64,000 nt of DNA from Alphaproteobacteria bacterium (GTDB lineage Bacteria; Myxococcota_A; UBA796; GCA-2862545). The translations under genes were made by a program, and so were the position numbers. Shown here in pieces: positions 23,501 through 31,511 of the stretch (position 1 is its first letter; every line of letters begins with the position of its first letter). The stretch covers positions 14,510 to 78,509 of the forward strand of contig JACKER010000032.1 of NCBI GenBank assembly GCA_020632925.1. Direction: 5' to 3'. The notes under the pieces are model-generated. The model searched no databases. It was not told the origin of the DNA and worked only from the letters and a program-made list of their open reading frames with translations.

Positions 23501-25154
23501 CCTGCTCGCGCTGCTCGACGCGATGGTGCCGCTCGAGCACGCGGTGCGGGCGCGGCTGGCGGAGCTGTGCGGGGACAATCCGGACCTGCTGGTGCGTACC
23601 CTGCAGCGGCTCGTGGACGCCGACGCGTTCCAGCGTGGCTCGGACGGGTGGCAGCTGCGCCCGGGGGTGCCGCTCGCGCTCCCCTGGGAGGTGGCGGAGC
23701 AGTGGGCGGGGCGGGTGGCGGCGATCCTCGGGCGCCTGCCGCGGCCGGTGCGCGCGGTCCTGGTGGGGGCGGCCTTCCTGGGTCGGGCCCTGACCGAGGA
23801 GCGGCTGGTGACGGTGTGCGAGGCGCTCGGGACCGAGCTCGCGACCGTGCTGGCGGCGTCGCGGGAGCTGCTCGACGTGGGACCGACCGGGGTGCCGCGC
23901 TGGGAGCATCCGGCCGTGCCGGCGGTCCTGCGGGAGGGTTTCCCGGACCTGGCCGCCGCCCAGGCCGCCGCGGAGGCGACCGCGGGGCAGGTGGGCGTGG
24001 AGGCGCTGCACGCGACGCTCCTCGTCCGGTCCGGGCGCCTGCGGGAGGCCGTGGAGCCCTTGCTCCTGGGGGCCGAGGCCTGCTTGCGCGAGGGGGATCC
24101 GGTGCGGGCGCTCGAGCTGCTCGACCGGCGCGCGCGGATCCTGACGACGATGGGTCTGGAGGCGCCCGCGGCCGAGGTGCCCGACGCCCTCCTGCGCGCG
24201 CGGATCGCGGGGATGCAGGGCGCGGACGACGCCGAGACGCTGGCGGCGATCGCGGTGGCGCTGGCCTCGCGGTACGACGCGCACGACGCCCTGGCGGAGG
24301 CGCTGCTGGTGAAGGCCCGGCGGACGGCCGCGCGCGGTGACCTGGAGGTGGCTCGGGCGGAGATCCGGCGGGCGATCGACGCCTTCGCGACGGTCGGTGA
24401 CGTGGACGGCACGGGGAGGGCGCTGCGCGAGGCGGGCGATCTCGCGCTGCTGGGCGGGGACGTGGCCTCCGCACTCTCGCTGCACGCCCGGGCCGTGAGC
24501 CGGATCACGAACGATCCGGTGGCCCGCGGGTCGGCGCGCGCGGCGCTGGCGGAGACGCTGCGCCAGACCGGCGACCTCGTGCGTGCGCGGGAGGAGGCCT
24601 GCGCGGCGCTCGACGAGGTGGGGAGTGCGAGGTCGGCCGCCCGGTCGGAGGCCATGCAGGTCCTCGCGGACGTGGACCGCACGTCCGGTGACATCGACGG
24701 GGCCGAGAGCTGGTACCGCGCGGTCCTCGCCAGCCTCCCGTGGCACGACGCGAACCGGATCCGCGAGGTGCAGCTCCGGCGCGCGATGCTGCGCGTCGCC
24801 ATCGGTCGGTTCGCGGAGGCGCGGGTGATGGTGGACGGCCTGCTGGCGGCCCACGCGCTCGAGTCGGGGTCCTTCGTGGGCCGCTGCCGGCTGGTGGAGC
24901 TCGTCGTGCTGGCGCGGTCCGACGACCGCACGTGGATGGCTCAGCTCGAGCTCGTTCGCCGCTGGGTGGAGCTGTGCGAGCGCGACGTCGCCTGGCTCCT
25001 GGATCAGGCGGGGCAGCGGACGACGGCCGCGGGCAAGCTCGAGCGCAGCGGCTGGTTGTTCGCACGGGCTGCCGCCGGCTATGCTCGACTCGGCCTGGAC
25101 CGCGAGCGAGACGTCGTGGAGCGTCGGGCGGCCACCTTGCGGCGTGCTCGATAG
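20595..25154 (+). CDS. Giant Ser/Thr protein kinase: TPR - kinase - AAA ATPase - TPR
   Basis: The 1519-residue product is unusual in placing the kinase in the middle. Residues 1-415 are helical TPR-like repeats. The kinase spans about 423-695, with the glycine loop IGRGAVGDVWRA, the Lys in VAVKVL near 450, catalytic HLDLKPSN near 549-556 (HLD instead of HRD) and SDFGLAK near 569-575. An AAA-type NTPase follows, with Walker A GPSGCGKS near 805-812, and residues 1150-1519 are again TPR-like. Kinase-AAA-TPR proteins are known from myxobacteria, usually with the kinase first. No transmembrane segment. GTG start with AGG four bases upstream. The next gene overlaps or directly follows. Confidence 0.85.
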   Translation: MGGSDEADGWIRDAAGRLYVLDPTSALALLRAAREVGRTGSLLDLLEGRAMFDLGRLDDAARLAGRAAADVGATDPDLLDRAAWVRALATAGSDTRAATRTLRDVVDGERLASVGDRALVRADLAVLEARQGRREEAEILLGDAVDLLLPVADTVGVVRVLFRAADARLACRDPSTAAEALRDAAARLGEAREETLLVQLWWRQATVALELGDPRQGLLLARRALSRAGQDAHQRGVLWGLVARAHEATGDASSALAAWRKSAELLDGSPESLNARAEEAAVLARLGRLIEVREQLPEWCDLAERMGARATIRFHALLLVVAANDRDRASWSHHWRHVVARAADPDQLDARLAEHLRLAAGLSSDDERDVEHAPHPLSRAVRAHALALDVWQRIGRSQEAVRQSRALHELGSRGAPIPAGPFDLTRRIGRGAVGDVWRARHHDRRLVVAVKVLAHQDPRMRASFDTEVRAAASLDHPNIVRVVGTGILGPEAEAVGHGEVRVESPWCAMELAEGGTLDSWCGRLPWSQVKAVVLSLLDALAHAHARGVVHLDLKPSNVLLRTRDGGVVLSDFGLAKVVELQHGRTTVAGTPQYMAPEQFRGDSRDYGPWTDLYALGCLVVHLVTGAPPFAAETIEGQRLAHLEAALPTMVSRVPVPVGLDGWISRLMEKDPAERFQRAADAAWALSHLQDPADGPPLDDLPPKPFRSRTWTLSLHSLHDEEPSLPQGIAPVGAERPRPGQHPPCPDDWRTVSHAAAVEDFADVALSLVGLRRPPLVGREAERDQLWGTLLSVARGDGPRMAVLRGPSGCGKSVLSRWLGERAHEVGAAIVLDATPGPDGRAGLQAAVGRYLRLEGLGLAAAQERIHHAFPELPEPVVEDLAILVVEHGIAMSPAERVGAVVAFAAGLAAGRVLLVRLEPGAPADADQLLLARMLVASGGPVLVVAEEVGEPLPLGEVDLLSLAPMSERDLLALLDAMVPLEHAVRARLAELCGDNPDLLVRTLQRLVDADAFQRGSDGWQLRPGVPLALPWEVAEQWAGRVAAILGRLPRPVRAVLVGAAFLGRALTEERLVTVCEALGTELATVLAASRELLDVGPTGVPRWEHPAVPAVLREGFPDLAAAQAAAEATAGQVGVEALHATLLVRSGRLREAVEPLLLGAEACLREGDPVRALELLDRRARILTTMGLEAPAAEVPDALLRARIAGMQGADDAETLAAIAVALASRYDAHDALAEALLVKARRTAARGDLEVARAEIRRAIDAFATVGDVDGTGRALREAGDLALLGGDVASALSLHARAVSRITNDPVARGSARAALAETLRQTGDLVRAREEACAALDEVGSARSAARSEAMQVLADVDRTSGDIDGAESWYRAVLASLPWHDANRIREVQLRRAMLRVAIGRFAEARVMVDGLLAAHALESGSFVGRCRLVELVVLARSDDRTWMAQLELVRRWVELCERDVAWLLDQAGQRTTAAGKLERSGWLFARAAAGYARLGLDRERDVVERRAATLRRAR

Positions 25155-25173
25155 CAGGCTCGTCGAGGTGACG

Positions 25174-26913
25174 GTGGAAGGGACCTGGCAACGGATCGAG
25201 GCGGCGGTGGGGGCGGTCGACCCGGATGGGTTGCGAGCGCCGGCCCAGACCGCCGATCTGGCCGAACTGGGCGTTCCCGATGCGTGGCGCGGGCTGTGGC
25301 TGCGGCACGACGGACAGTCGCCCGCCGTGGACGGGGTGTTCCTGGGCTGGTTCTTCCTGTCGCTGCGCGGGCCGGTGGACACGGTGGAGGCCGAGCTCGA
25401 GATGGTGCCCGACGGGTTCCTGCCGCTCGCCAAGGACTTCGCGGGCGGCCTGATCGCGGCCGACCTCGCGACCGGCGCGGTCCAGCGCCTGGACGAGGAC
25501 GGCGGCGTCGAGCTGATCGCCGAGGGGCTCGCGCCCTTCCTCGAGCGTGTGGCCGAGCAGCTCGAGGAGCAGCCCGTTCGTCGTTGGATCAAGGACGGCG
25601 ACCGGTACGTGCCGGCCGGGCGTCGGATCACGTCGCTGACGGGGTTGGCCGAGTGGGCGGTGGGCGAGGCCCGCGACCTGCACGACGGCCTCGTGCTCGT
25701 GCGCGTGCAGAGCCCGGACCCGGCGCCCTTCGTGCAGCACGGCCTGCGGCTCGACCTCGCGATCGACCACCCGGAGGATCCCGACGCGAACGGCGCGTTG
25801 GTCGCGCTGCGCATCAGTGTGCCCACTGGCCCCGAGGGGACGGGGGGCGGCGCGCCGGTCTCGGTCTGCACGTCGGGCGAGGCCCACTGGATCGAGGCGC
25901 AGGGGCCGATCCCGAGCGCGGCCACGCTCGAGGTCGAGACGGACGTGGAGCGCCCGGTCGACGGCGTCCGCCCCCTCCTGCACTCGCGGGACCCGAAGCC
26001 CTCGCCGGCCCGCGCGCGCGCCCGGCTGCTGCTCGGTGACCTCGAGGGCGCGTTGTCGGATCTGTGGGCTACGGAGGCCGATCCCGCCATGCTCGTCGAG
26101 ATCGCGCTCGCCCGGCACGACCAGGAGCTGGCGGCGACGGCGGTGGAGCGTCTGCCGCCGGGGCACCCGGTCCGCATCCGTGCGTTGGCCGGTCTGGACC
26201 CCGAGCGCGCCCTGCCCGACGCCGACCGCCTGATCGCGACGAACCCGGACGGGGTGGCGTACGCGTGGCGCGCGCTCCTGCACGAGGCGCTGGGGCGATT
26301 CGCCGAGTCCGTGCTCGACACCGAGCGGGCGCTCGCCGAGCTCGGACCGGCACACGCCCAGGAGGTCGCGTCGCTGCGCGTGGCGCTCCGCCGCCGTCGC
26401 GCGCGGGTGGTGGCGCCACGGGCAGAGGCCCCGATCCTCGAGGACCCGACCGAGGACGTGGTGGTGCCGCAGCTCGTGCCCCTCGAGCCCGACGAGGGCC
26501 GCTGGCGCGCTCGTGTCGTCCTGCACCCGCTCGACGCCGCCTCGGGCCGCCTGGTGGAGTTCGCGTTCCCGAGCGGGGAGCGCGGGGCCGTCCGCCTGCC
26601 ACCCGGCGCGGGTCACGGCGTGAGCGCGACGATGATGGTGGGCCAGGCCGCCGAGCACGTCCTGGTCGAGCTCGCGCTGGAGCTCCCGGAGGAGTGGACC
26701 AGCGACGGCGACAACGCGACGCTCGTGTTCGACCGCTGGGACGTGATCGCGCCGGTGCCGTCGCCGTCCGGCAGGGTCCGCGTGCGGACGCTGGACGCGA
26801 TGCACGAGGTGGAGTGGCCGAAGGGCGCGCGCGAGGTCCGCGTCGAGGGCGGCGGGCTGCTGCGGTCCGACGGCTCCCGCGGCGACCTGATCGCCCGGTC
26901 CGCGGAGTCGTAG
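25174..26913 (+). CDS. SMI1/KNR4 (SUKH)-like domain protein with TPR-like region
   Basis: The product has 579 residues from the GTG at 25174. The N-terminal 160 residues fit the SUKH fold: GTWQRIEAAVG, LAELGVPDAWRGLWLRHDGQ and FLGWFFLSL correspond to the family's helix, W-rich and H-D-G-Q motifs. The middle (about 290-410) is helical and TPR-like; the C-terminal part is beta-rich. SUKH proteins in bacteria include immunity proteins and protein-binding adaptors. Several GTG starts are possible (25144, 25168, 25174); GAGG at 25165-25168 favours the last. The close 5' position after the giant kinase suggests it is its partner or substrate. Confidence 0.7.
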   Translation: MEGTWQRIEAAVGAVDPDGLRAPAQTADLAELGVPDAWRGLWLRHDGQSPAVDGVFLGWFFLSLRGPVDTVEAELEMVPDGFLPLAKDFAGGLIAADLATGAVQRLDEDGGVELIAEGLAPFLERVAEQLEEQPVRRWIKDGDRYVPAGRRITSLTGLAEWAVGEARDLHDGLVLVRVQSPDPAPFVQHGLRLDLAIDHPEDPDANGALVALRISVPTGPEGTGGGAPVSVCTSGEAHWIEAQGPIPSAATLEVETDVERPVDGVRPLLHSRDPKPSPARARARLLLGDLEGALSDLWATEADPAMLVEIALARHDQELAATAVERLPPGHPVRIRALAGLDPERALPDADRLIATNPDGVAYAWRALLHEALGRFAESVLDTERALAELGPAHAQEVASLRVALRRRRARVVAPRAEAPILEDPTEDVVVPQLVPLEPDEGRWRARVVLHPLDAASGRLVEFAFPSGERGAVRLPPGAGHGVSATMMVGQAAEHVLVELALELPEEWTSDGDNATLVFDRWDVIAPVPSPSGRVRVRTLDAMHEVEWPKGAREVRVEGGGLLRSDGSRGDLIARSAES

Positions 26914-26917
26914 CGAC

Positions 26918-27442
26918 TCAGGGCCGGTCGAGGGAGCGCTCCCGGAGTCGTTGGAGCGCCGCGAGGTCGGAGACGGCGGGTCCGGCGTCGATGCGCTCCG
27001 CGAGGGCCAGGCAGGCGGCGTTGACCTCCCGCGCCACGACCGCAGCCGCCGCGCCGTCCTGGACCCGCCACGCCTGCCACCCGCCCTCGGGCGTCTTCAG
27101 CGCGAGCTCCTGGCCGCGGATCCTCATCGGCTGCGCGCCGAGATCCACGAGCAGCCAGTCCCGAGCTCCGTCGCCGTCCCTCACCCGCAGCCGGGGCCCC
27201 TCGACCTCGACGTGGAGCGTGCCGGGTCGCAGCCAGCCGAGCCACCCGACCCAGACCGCCCCCACCAGCAGCAGGATCGGCCCGACGACCCGCGCCCAGT
27301 CGAGGTGAGCGAGCACGGCGCCCGCACCCAGCGTCATGCCGCACACCGCCACGAGCAGGCCGTGGTCCCCACTCCGCCCCTTGAGCTGCAGGTCGAGCCG
27401 GGCCTCGAAGCCGTCCAGCCGCCGATCGAGACCGTTCGCCAC
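26918..27442 (-). CDS. Small membrane protein of unknown function
   Basis: The 174-residue product has an N-terminal amphipathic region, two close transmembrane helices (about 29-48 and 52-72) and a soluble C-terminal domain of about 100 residues with beta strands followed by a helix. The two-helix plus beta-domain form resembles PH-like bacterial membrane proteins, but no motif proves it. Its stop lies four bases from that of the SUKH gene (convergent), and its GTG start is seven bases after the upstream gene, so the two minus-strand genes here form one unit. Confidence 0.55.
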   Translation of the reverse strand: MANGLDRRLDGFEARLDLQLKGRSGDHGLLVAVCGMTLGAGAVLAHLDWARVVGPILLLVGAVWVGWLGWLRPGTLHVEVEGPRLRVRDGDGARDWLLVDLGAQPMRIRGQELALKTPEGGWQAWRVQDGAAAAVVAREVNAACLALAERIDAGPAVSDLAALQRLRERSLDRP

Positions 27443-27449
27443 GCGGACG

Positions 27450-27962
27450 CTACAGCATCCACCAGCCCCACAGCGCCACGAACAACAGCCCGAGGCCGCC
27501 GCCCAGGATCGCCGTGGCCGCCAGCGCCGCCATGTTCGTGCGCTCGGGCTCCGCAGGCCCGGGCTCGGGCGGTACGCGGACCACGACCGGAACGGCGTCC
27601 TTGCGGCGCATGGGGGTCGGGGAGCGGTGGAGCAGGGGCACCTCGTCGATCGAGGCCTCCGCGCGCCAGCGGGTCGCCTCCTCGCTGTCGTGCTGGACCG
27701 TGGCCGGATCGATGACGGACTCGCCGATGAAGGACAGGGGCATGCGGTGGATCCGCACCGTCCGCGGGTCCTCGTCGCCCTCCAGGGAGCCCTCGGGATC
27801 GCCGGCCAGCGCCGTCGCCGGATCCTCGATCTCCTCGTCCCAGGCGGACAGACCGCGCTGGCCGAGCTCGGTCGGGTGGTCGGCGACGTCTTCGTCGTCC
27901 GCGAGCTGGCCTTCGAGCCGCGCCGCCAGCCAGGCGCTCACGTCACCCTGTTCCCGCTTCAA
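27450..27962 (-). CDS. Tail-anchored acidic protein of unknown function
   Basis: The 170-residue product has an acidic, probably cytoplasmic region of about 140 residues and a single C-terminal hydrophobic helix (about 146-170). It resembles the protein at 8221-8694 in plan only. The start is uncertain: TTG at 27962 is proposed, with a GTG a few codons inside as an alternative. A TAGAAT hexamer lies about 24 bases upstream on the minus strand and may be the -10 element of this two-gene unit. No family recognised. Confidence 0.5.
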   Translation of the reverse strand: MKREQGDVSAWLAARLEGQLADDEDVADHPTELGQRGLSAWDEEIEDPATALAGDPEGSLEGDEDPRTVRIHRMPLSFIGESVIDPATVQHDSEEATRWRAEASIDEVPLLHRSPTPMRRKDAVPVVVRVPPEPGPAEPERTNMAALAATAILGGGLGLLFVALWGWWML

Positions 27963-28009
27963 GACGTAGCCCCCCGACCTCCATTCTAGACCGTACGCGA
28001 CGCCGTTGG

Positions 28010-28015
28010 TACGCT
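28010..28015 (+). promoter_or_regulatory. -10-like hexamer TACGCT, six bases before a start codon
   Basis: TACGCT, then CGACCG, then the ATG at 28022. No ribosome site is present. Another case of the leaderless geometry. Confidence 0.45.
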
Positions 28016-28021
28016 CGACCG

Positions 28022-28441
28022 ATGGACTCTCCGCTCCTCCGCCGTGTGTTGGCCCTCGCCCTGGGACTCCTGGGCGTGCTGTTGCTGCTGTTGCTGCTGT
28101 GGCCGACCAAGAAGCGGGAGCGCCCGTCCCCGAAGACCGAGCCCGTCCCCGTCGTGGCCGCGGCCGACGCGGACCCGGCGCACGCCGAGCGTGGCAAGGC
28201 GACGCTGGTGCACGGTCCCTCCATCGACGAGCTCCCCGAGCCCACCGAGAAGTGCGTGATGCTCGTCGAGTGGCACCAGCGCAACGTCCCCGCCTGGGTC
28301 ATCGAGGACAACATGGACGCCCAGGCGATGAAGTTCGACGAGAAGGATCTCGCGTGCATGACCGCCGGTGGGCTTCCACCCCAGATCCTGGACCGTGCGG
28401 AACAGAACGTGCTCCGCCCCCAGCCCACGTCCCCGCGGTGA
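28022..28441 (+). CDS. Single-pass membrane protein with small soluble domain
   Basis: The 139-residue product has one N-terminal transmembrane helix (about 8-27, with long runs of Leu), a basic stop-transfer KKRERP, a Pro/Ala-rich linker, and a domain of about 70 residues with two Cys (C77 and C111) and the segment LVEWHQRNVPAWVIEDN. It is probably an inner-membrane anchored periplasmic protein, or the reverse. No family recognised. The gene after it is on the same strand 73 bases later. Confidence 0.55.
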   Translation: MDSPLLRRVLALALGLLGVLLLLLLLWPTKKRERPSPKTEPVPVVAAADADPAHAERGKATLVHGPSIDELPEPTEKCVMLVEWHQRNVPAWVIEDNMDAQAMKFDEKDLACMTAGGLPPQILDRAEQNVLRPQPTSPR

Positions 28442-28514
28442 GGCCTGGGGTCGACAGGGGCCCCGTCGTGCATATAGGGTGCCCCATTCATCACCGGTCG
28501 TTGGGAGGTCGCCG

Positions 28515-28790
28515 ATGACCTTCGCGGAGCTGAACCCCGCGCTGAAGTCGAAGATCGAGCAGCTGGGCATGGATGCCGGCTCGATGTGGTCCGAGCAGTT
28601 CAGGGACGAGCGCGGTCGCGATCCGGAGCCCGAAGAGGTGGACGAGAAGTCGGAGACCGTCTCGGAGAAGCTGGCGCGCAGGGCGAGGAAGATGCTCCAG
28701 GCCGAAGGGCTGCCCGTCGACGACGACATGGTGCGCGAGCTCCAGGAGCTCATCCAGTCGAAGTTCGTGGAGTTCGCCCTCGACTCCTGA
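28515..28790 (+). CDS. Small acidic helical protein
   Basis: The 91-residue product is nearly all helical and strongly charged (many Glu, Asp, Lys and Arg). The ATG is fixed by GGGAGG at 28503-28508. A TAGGGT hexamer at 28475-28480 could be its -10 element. The last 41 bases overlap the 3' end of the HTTM gene on the other strand, which is unusual and would need both frames to be maintained at once. Function unknown. Confidence 0.5.
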   Translation: MTFAELNPALKSKIEQLGMDAGSMWSEQFRDERGRDPEPEEVDEKSETVSEKLARRARKMLQAEGLPVDDDMVRELQELIQSKFVEFALDS

Positions 28791-29703
28791 TCTCGTCGGG
28801 GTGGAGGAACGCCCAGTAGAGCGCCATCATCCCCCATGGGAAGATGCCGAGCTCCATGGTCGCGGCCAGCAGGACGTGGAACAGCATCCCGGTGGCGATC
28901 CAGACCCAGTGCAGCCGGTAGCGCTCGAAGGCCCGGCGAAAGCGGCCGGGCTCCCCGAGCGGCGGGAAGTAGTGGAGGAGCACCAGCGGGTAGCTGCACT
29001 GGAACAGGATGGTCACCACCGTCCCCACCTGCGTGAGGAAGTAGGGCACGGGCTGATCCAGCCAGGTGAACGGCCACGCCGACACCGACCAGTCCTTGAG
29101 CACCACGTACAAGGCCGACCAGCCGCCCCACGGCCACCACTGCTGGGCATACTTCTGGACGCCCGCCGTGAAGTACATGACGACGATCTGGAGCACCAGG
29201 AGGTACCGAGGCCAGGCGGGCAGCGGCACCCGCTCGCCGGCGAGACCCTCCCCCCGGAGCGCGGCGTCGACCGAGAAGCGCCGACCCGCCGACGAGAAGG
29301 CCAGCAGCATGAGGACGTTGCGCAGCAGCGTGTCGATGCCCCGGTCCCCGTCGGGCAGGATCACCATCCACTGCGCCGACAGCAGCATCGTGGCGAACGC
29401 GGCGGTCCGCGTGAACAGACCGATGGTCAGCAGCAGCTCGCCGACCGCCATCGCCCCGAACAGCAGCCAGGCAGCGCGCTCGTCCGTCCCCACCCAGCGG
29501 AACCACCAGACCCACTCGGCGCCCGTGCCGGACAGCTCGCCCACCGAGCCGTGACCCATCAGCGGCACGACGAGCCCCAGGCGCCAGGTGGTCAGCAGGT
29601 CGGCCAGCATGACCAGGCCGACGCCGATCCGCACCAGCGCCTGGACGTCCGCCGCCTCGCGACGGTCCCAGGTGGCGACCCACCAGCGCCAGAGCGAGCT
29701 CAC
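28750..29703 (-). CDS. HTTM-domain membrane protein (vitamin K-dependent gamma-carboxylase-like)
   Basis: The 317-residue product has several transmembrane helices and the features of the HTTM family, the bacterial relatives of gamma-glutamyl carboxylase: an N-terminal R-I-G-V-G-L-V-M-L-A-D segment, a TAGVQKYAQQWWPWG motif near the middle and conserved Trp and Tyr residues in YVVLKDWSVSAWPF. Bacterial functions are unknown. The GTG start at 29703 overlaps the stop of the upstream gene as GTGA, so the two are partners. Confidence 0.8.
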   Translation of the reverse strand: MSSLWRWWVATWDRREAADVQALVRIGVGLVMLADLLTTWRLGLVVPLMGHGSVGELSGTGAEWVWWFRWVGTDERAAWLLFGAMAVGELLLTIGLFTRTAAFATMLLSAQWMVILPDGDRGIDTLLRNVLMLLAFSSAGRRFSVDAALRGEGLAGERVPLPAWPRYLLVLQIVVMYFTAGVQKYAQQWWPWGGWSALYVVLKDWSVSAWPFTWLDQPVPYFLTQVGTVVTILFQCSYPLVLLHYFPPLGEPGRFRRAFERYRLHWVWIATGMLFHVLLAATMELGIFPWGMMALYWAFLHPDEIRSRGRTPRTSTG

Positions 29704-30353
29704 GGCTCCCTCCGGGTCTCGATCACGTGGCGGACCTCGATCCGCGGATCGGGCTCCTGCGACGGCGTCGTCGTGTGCGTCCGCAGCGACCGCACCTCCA
29801 CCGCGACGATGGTGGGGTCGGCGGCCATCGCGCGGTGCGAGATCCACTTGGCGAAACGCTGGTAGTTCCCGCGCGGCTTGTTCCGGAAGCCGCCGGCGTC
29901 GTACACGCCGCGGATCCGGCGGTACGCCAGCAGGTCGGCGGCCCAGTCGTGTTCGGGATCGAGCCGCTGGAACGCGATCTCGTAGCCCGCGCGGCCTTCG
30001 CGTCGGATGCGGATCTGCAGCCGGACCGGGTGGGTGTCCGGGTTCGCGAACAGCGCCCAGCCCTGGTTGGTGCCGGTGATGCGGAAGAAGGAGCGGAACG
30101 GGGCGAGCGCCGCACGGTGGGCGCCCCCGATGCGCTCGGTCCACCAAATGACCTCCTCGCCGAGCTGCTCGGGCGTCCGCTCCAGGCCCAGCGCGGTGAG
30201 CCGCTCCGCCCAACGGCGGACCTCCTCGGCGCTCACGGGGTTCCGCAGGTCGTTCTGGGTCACGACGTGCGGGATGGGTGCGGCGGCGAGCCCGTGCACG
30301 GCGATCACGATCGCCAGCACCAACGCGCGTAACCTTGCATCGATCTCGGGCAT
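29700..30353 (-). CDS. Periplasmic partner of the HTTM protein
   Basis: The product has about 217 residues: one N-terminal hydrophobic segment (signal anchor, about 8-26) and a soluble domain with WTERIGG, FFRITGTNQGWALFANPD and RIRREGRAGYEIAFQRLDP. Proteins of this kind are often found next to HTTM genes in myxobacteria and other bacteria, with unknown role. The start could be 30353, 30365 or 30374; 30353 is preferred because a TATGTG hexamer lies seven bases before it. It overlaps the HTTM gene as GTGA. Confidence 0.6.
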   Translation of the reverse strand: MPEIDARLRALVLAIVIAVHGLAAAPIPHVVTQNDLRNPVSAEEVRRWAERLTALGLERTPEQLGEEVIWWTERIGGAHRAALAPFRSFFRITGTNQGWALFANPDTHPVRLQIRIRREGRAGYEIAFQRLDPEHDWAADLLAYRRIRGVYDAGGFRNKPRGNYQRFAKWISHRAMAADPTIVAVEVRSLRTHTTTPSQEPDPRIEVRHVIETRREP

Positions 30354-30427
30354 CGCGGCCCACATAGCTCGCACGGTGGGGGAGGGGACCGCGCGCAGCC
30401 ATCCGCTGCCGCGGGTTACTCGCGGTC

Positions 30428-31360
30428 GTGACCACGCCCTCCCTGCTGGTGCTCACCAACCCCCGCTCCGGCGCCAACCGCCGGGATCGTGGCCTCGCTG
30501 GCCGGCTCCGGCAGCTCGTGCCCGACGCGCGCCTCGAGGCGCCCGCGGATCTGGAGGCGCTCGCCCACGTCGTGCGTGACGCGCTCGCGACGGGCGTGAC
30601 CCGCGTGGCGGTCCACGGTGGCGACGGCACCCTCCACCGCGTGCTGACCGCCTGGCACCACGCCGCCCCCGACGCCGCGATGCCGGAGGTCGCCATCCTC
30701 CGCGGGGGGACGATGAACATCGTGGCGGACTCGGTCGGGGTTCGCGAGAAGCCCGAGGTCTTCCTCCCGCGGGTCACGAGCGGCGACGTGCGGCTCACCA
30801 CGCGCCGGCTGCTCCGCGTCGAGGTCGACGACGCGCCCCCGGTGGTGGGCTTCCTGTCCGGCAACGGCATCGTCGCCCGCTTCCTCGAGAAGTACTACGA
30901 GACCGAGGACCCCACGCCCGCCGATGCGGCCCGACTCCTGCTGCGCGGGTCGCTCTCGGCCATGGTCGGGGGGCGCCTCGCGCGCGACCTCGTCCGTCCC
31001 TATGTCGGCGCGGTGATCGTCGACGGCGAGCGGCTGACCGGCGAGCGCTGGACGGCGGTGGCCATCGGCAGCGTCGAGCAGATGGGGCTCGGCTTCCGGG
31101 TCTTCCACCGCATCGGCGATCGGCTGGACGCCTTCCAGGTCGTCGCGCTCGGCGGCAGCATCGCCGACCTCGCGCGCGAGCTGCCCTCGCTGTACCGTGG
31201 AAGGGGCGTGCATCGGCCCAAGGACTCCGTCCACGTCATCGCCGAGCTGCGCCTCGAGGCCGACGAACCCATCCCGATGATGGTCGACGGCGACTTCTAC
31301 CGCGCCGACCGCGGCCGGGTCCGCATCGCCCTCGGTCCCACGGTCCCGTTCGTCACCTGA
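30428..31360 (+). CDS. Diacylglycerol-kinase-family lipid kinase
   Basis: The 310-residue product has the DAGKc fold: NPRSGANRR at 11-19, the nucleotide loop GGDGTLH at 64-70, and GGTMNI near 98-103. The C-terminal beta domain ends with a D-G-D-F region (MVDGDFY), a typical catalytic aspartate context. Members phosphorylate diacylglycerol, sphingosine or related lipids, or act in glycolipid synthesis. The exact lipid is unknown. The gene stands alone; a TTACTC hexamer lies directly upstream. Confidence 0.85.
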   Translation: MTTPSLLVLTNPRSGANRRDRGLAGRLRQLVPDARLEAPADLEALAHVVRDALATGVTRVAVHGGDGTLHRVLTAWHHAAPDAAMPEVAILRGGTMNIVADSVGVREKPEVFLPRVTSGDVRLTTRRLLRVEVDDAPPVVGFLSGNGIVARFLEKYYETEDPTPADAARLLLRGSLSAMVGGRLARDLVRPYVGAVIVDGERLTGERWTAVAIGSVEQMGLGFRVFHRIGDRLDAFQVVALGGSIADLARELPSLYRGRGVHRPKDSVHVIAELRLEADEPIPMMVDGDFYRADRGRVRIALGPTVPFVT

Positions 31361-31431
31361 CCGTCGCCCCGCCGACGGATGCGCGCCACGCGCGGATCAC
31401 GGGTGCGTCCGGCGCCGCACGCCGTTTCGAT

Positions 31432-31449
31432 CGGACGGTCCGTTACAAT
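31432..31449 (+). promoter_or_regulatory. Promoter-like TACAAT with an adjoining 11-base palindrome
   Basis: TACAAT at 31444-31449 is close to the sigma70 -10 consensus. It is immediately preceded by CGGAC-G-GTCCG, a perfect palindrome at 31432-31442 that could be an operator. Transcription would start near 31456, about 55 bases before the GTG at 31512. Confidence 0.4.
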
Positions 31450-31511
31450 CGGTGACCCCCCTTGGCCCGTGCCGACATCCCGTCGACACTGCGGTCCTCC
31501 TCGGAGGTCCA

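Noticed and set aside
22409..24931. Long open frames on the minus strand opposite the giant kinase
   Set aside because: They are shadows of the plus-strand gene, rich in Arg, Pro, Ser and Ala as expected for antisense of GC-rich codons, and show no domain or start signal.
27442..27452. TAGCGT before the GTG at 27442 as a leaderless promoter
   Set aside because: The TAG is the stop codon of the upstream gene and the spacing is four bases, so it does not fit the series.
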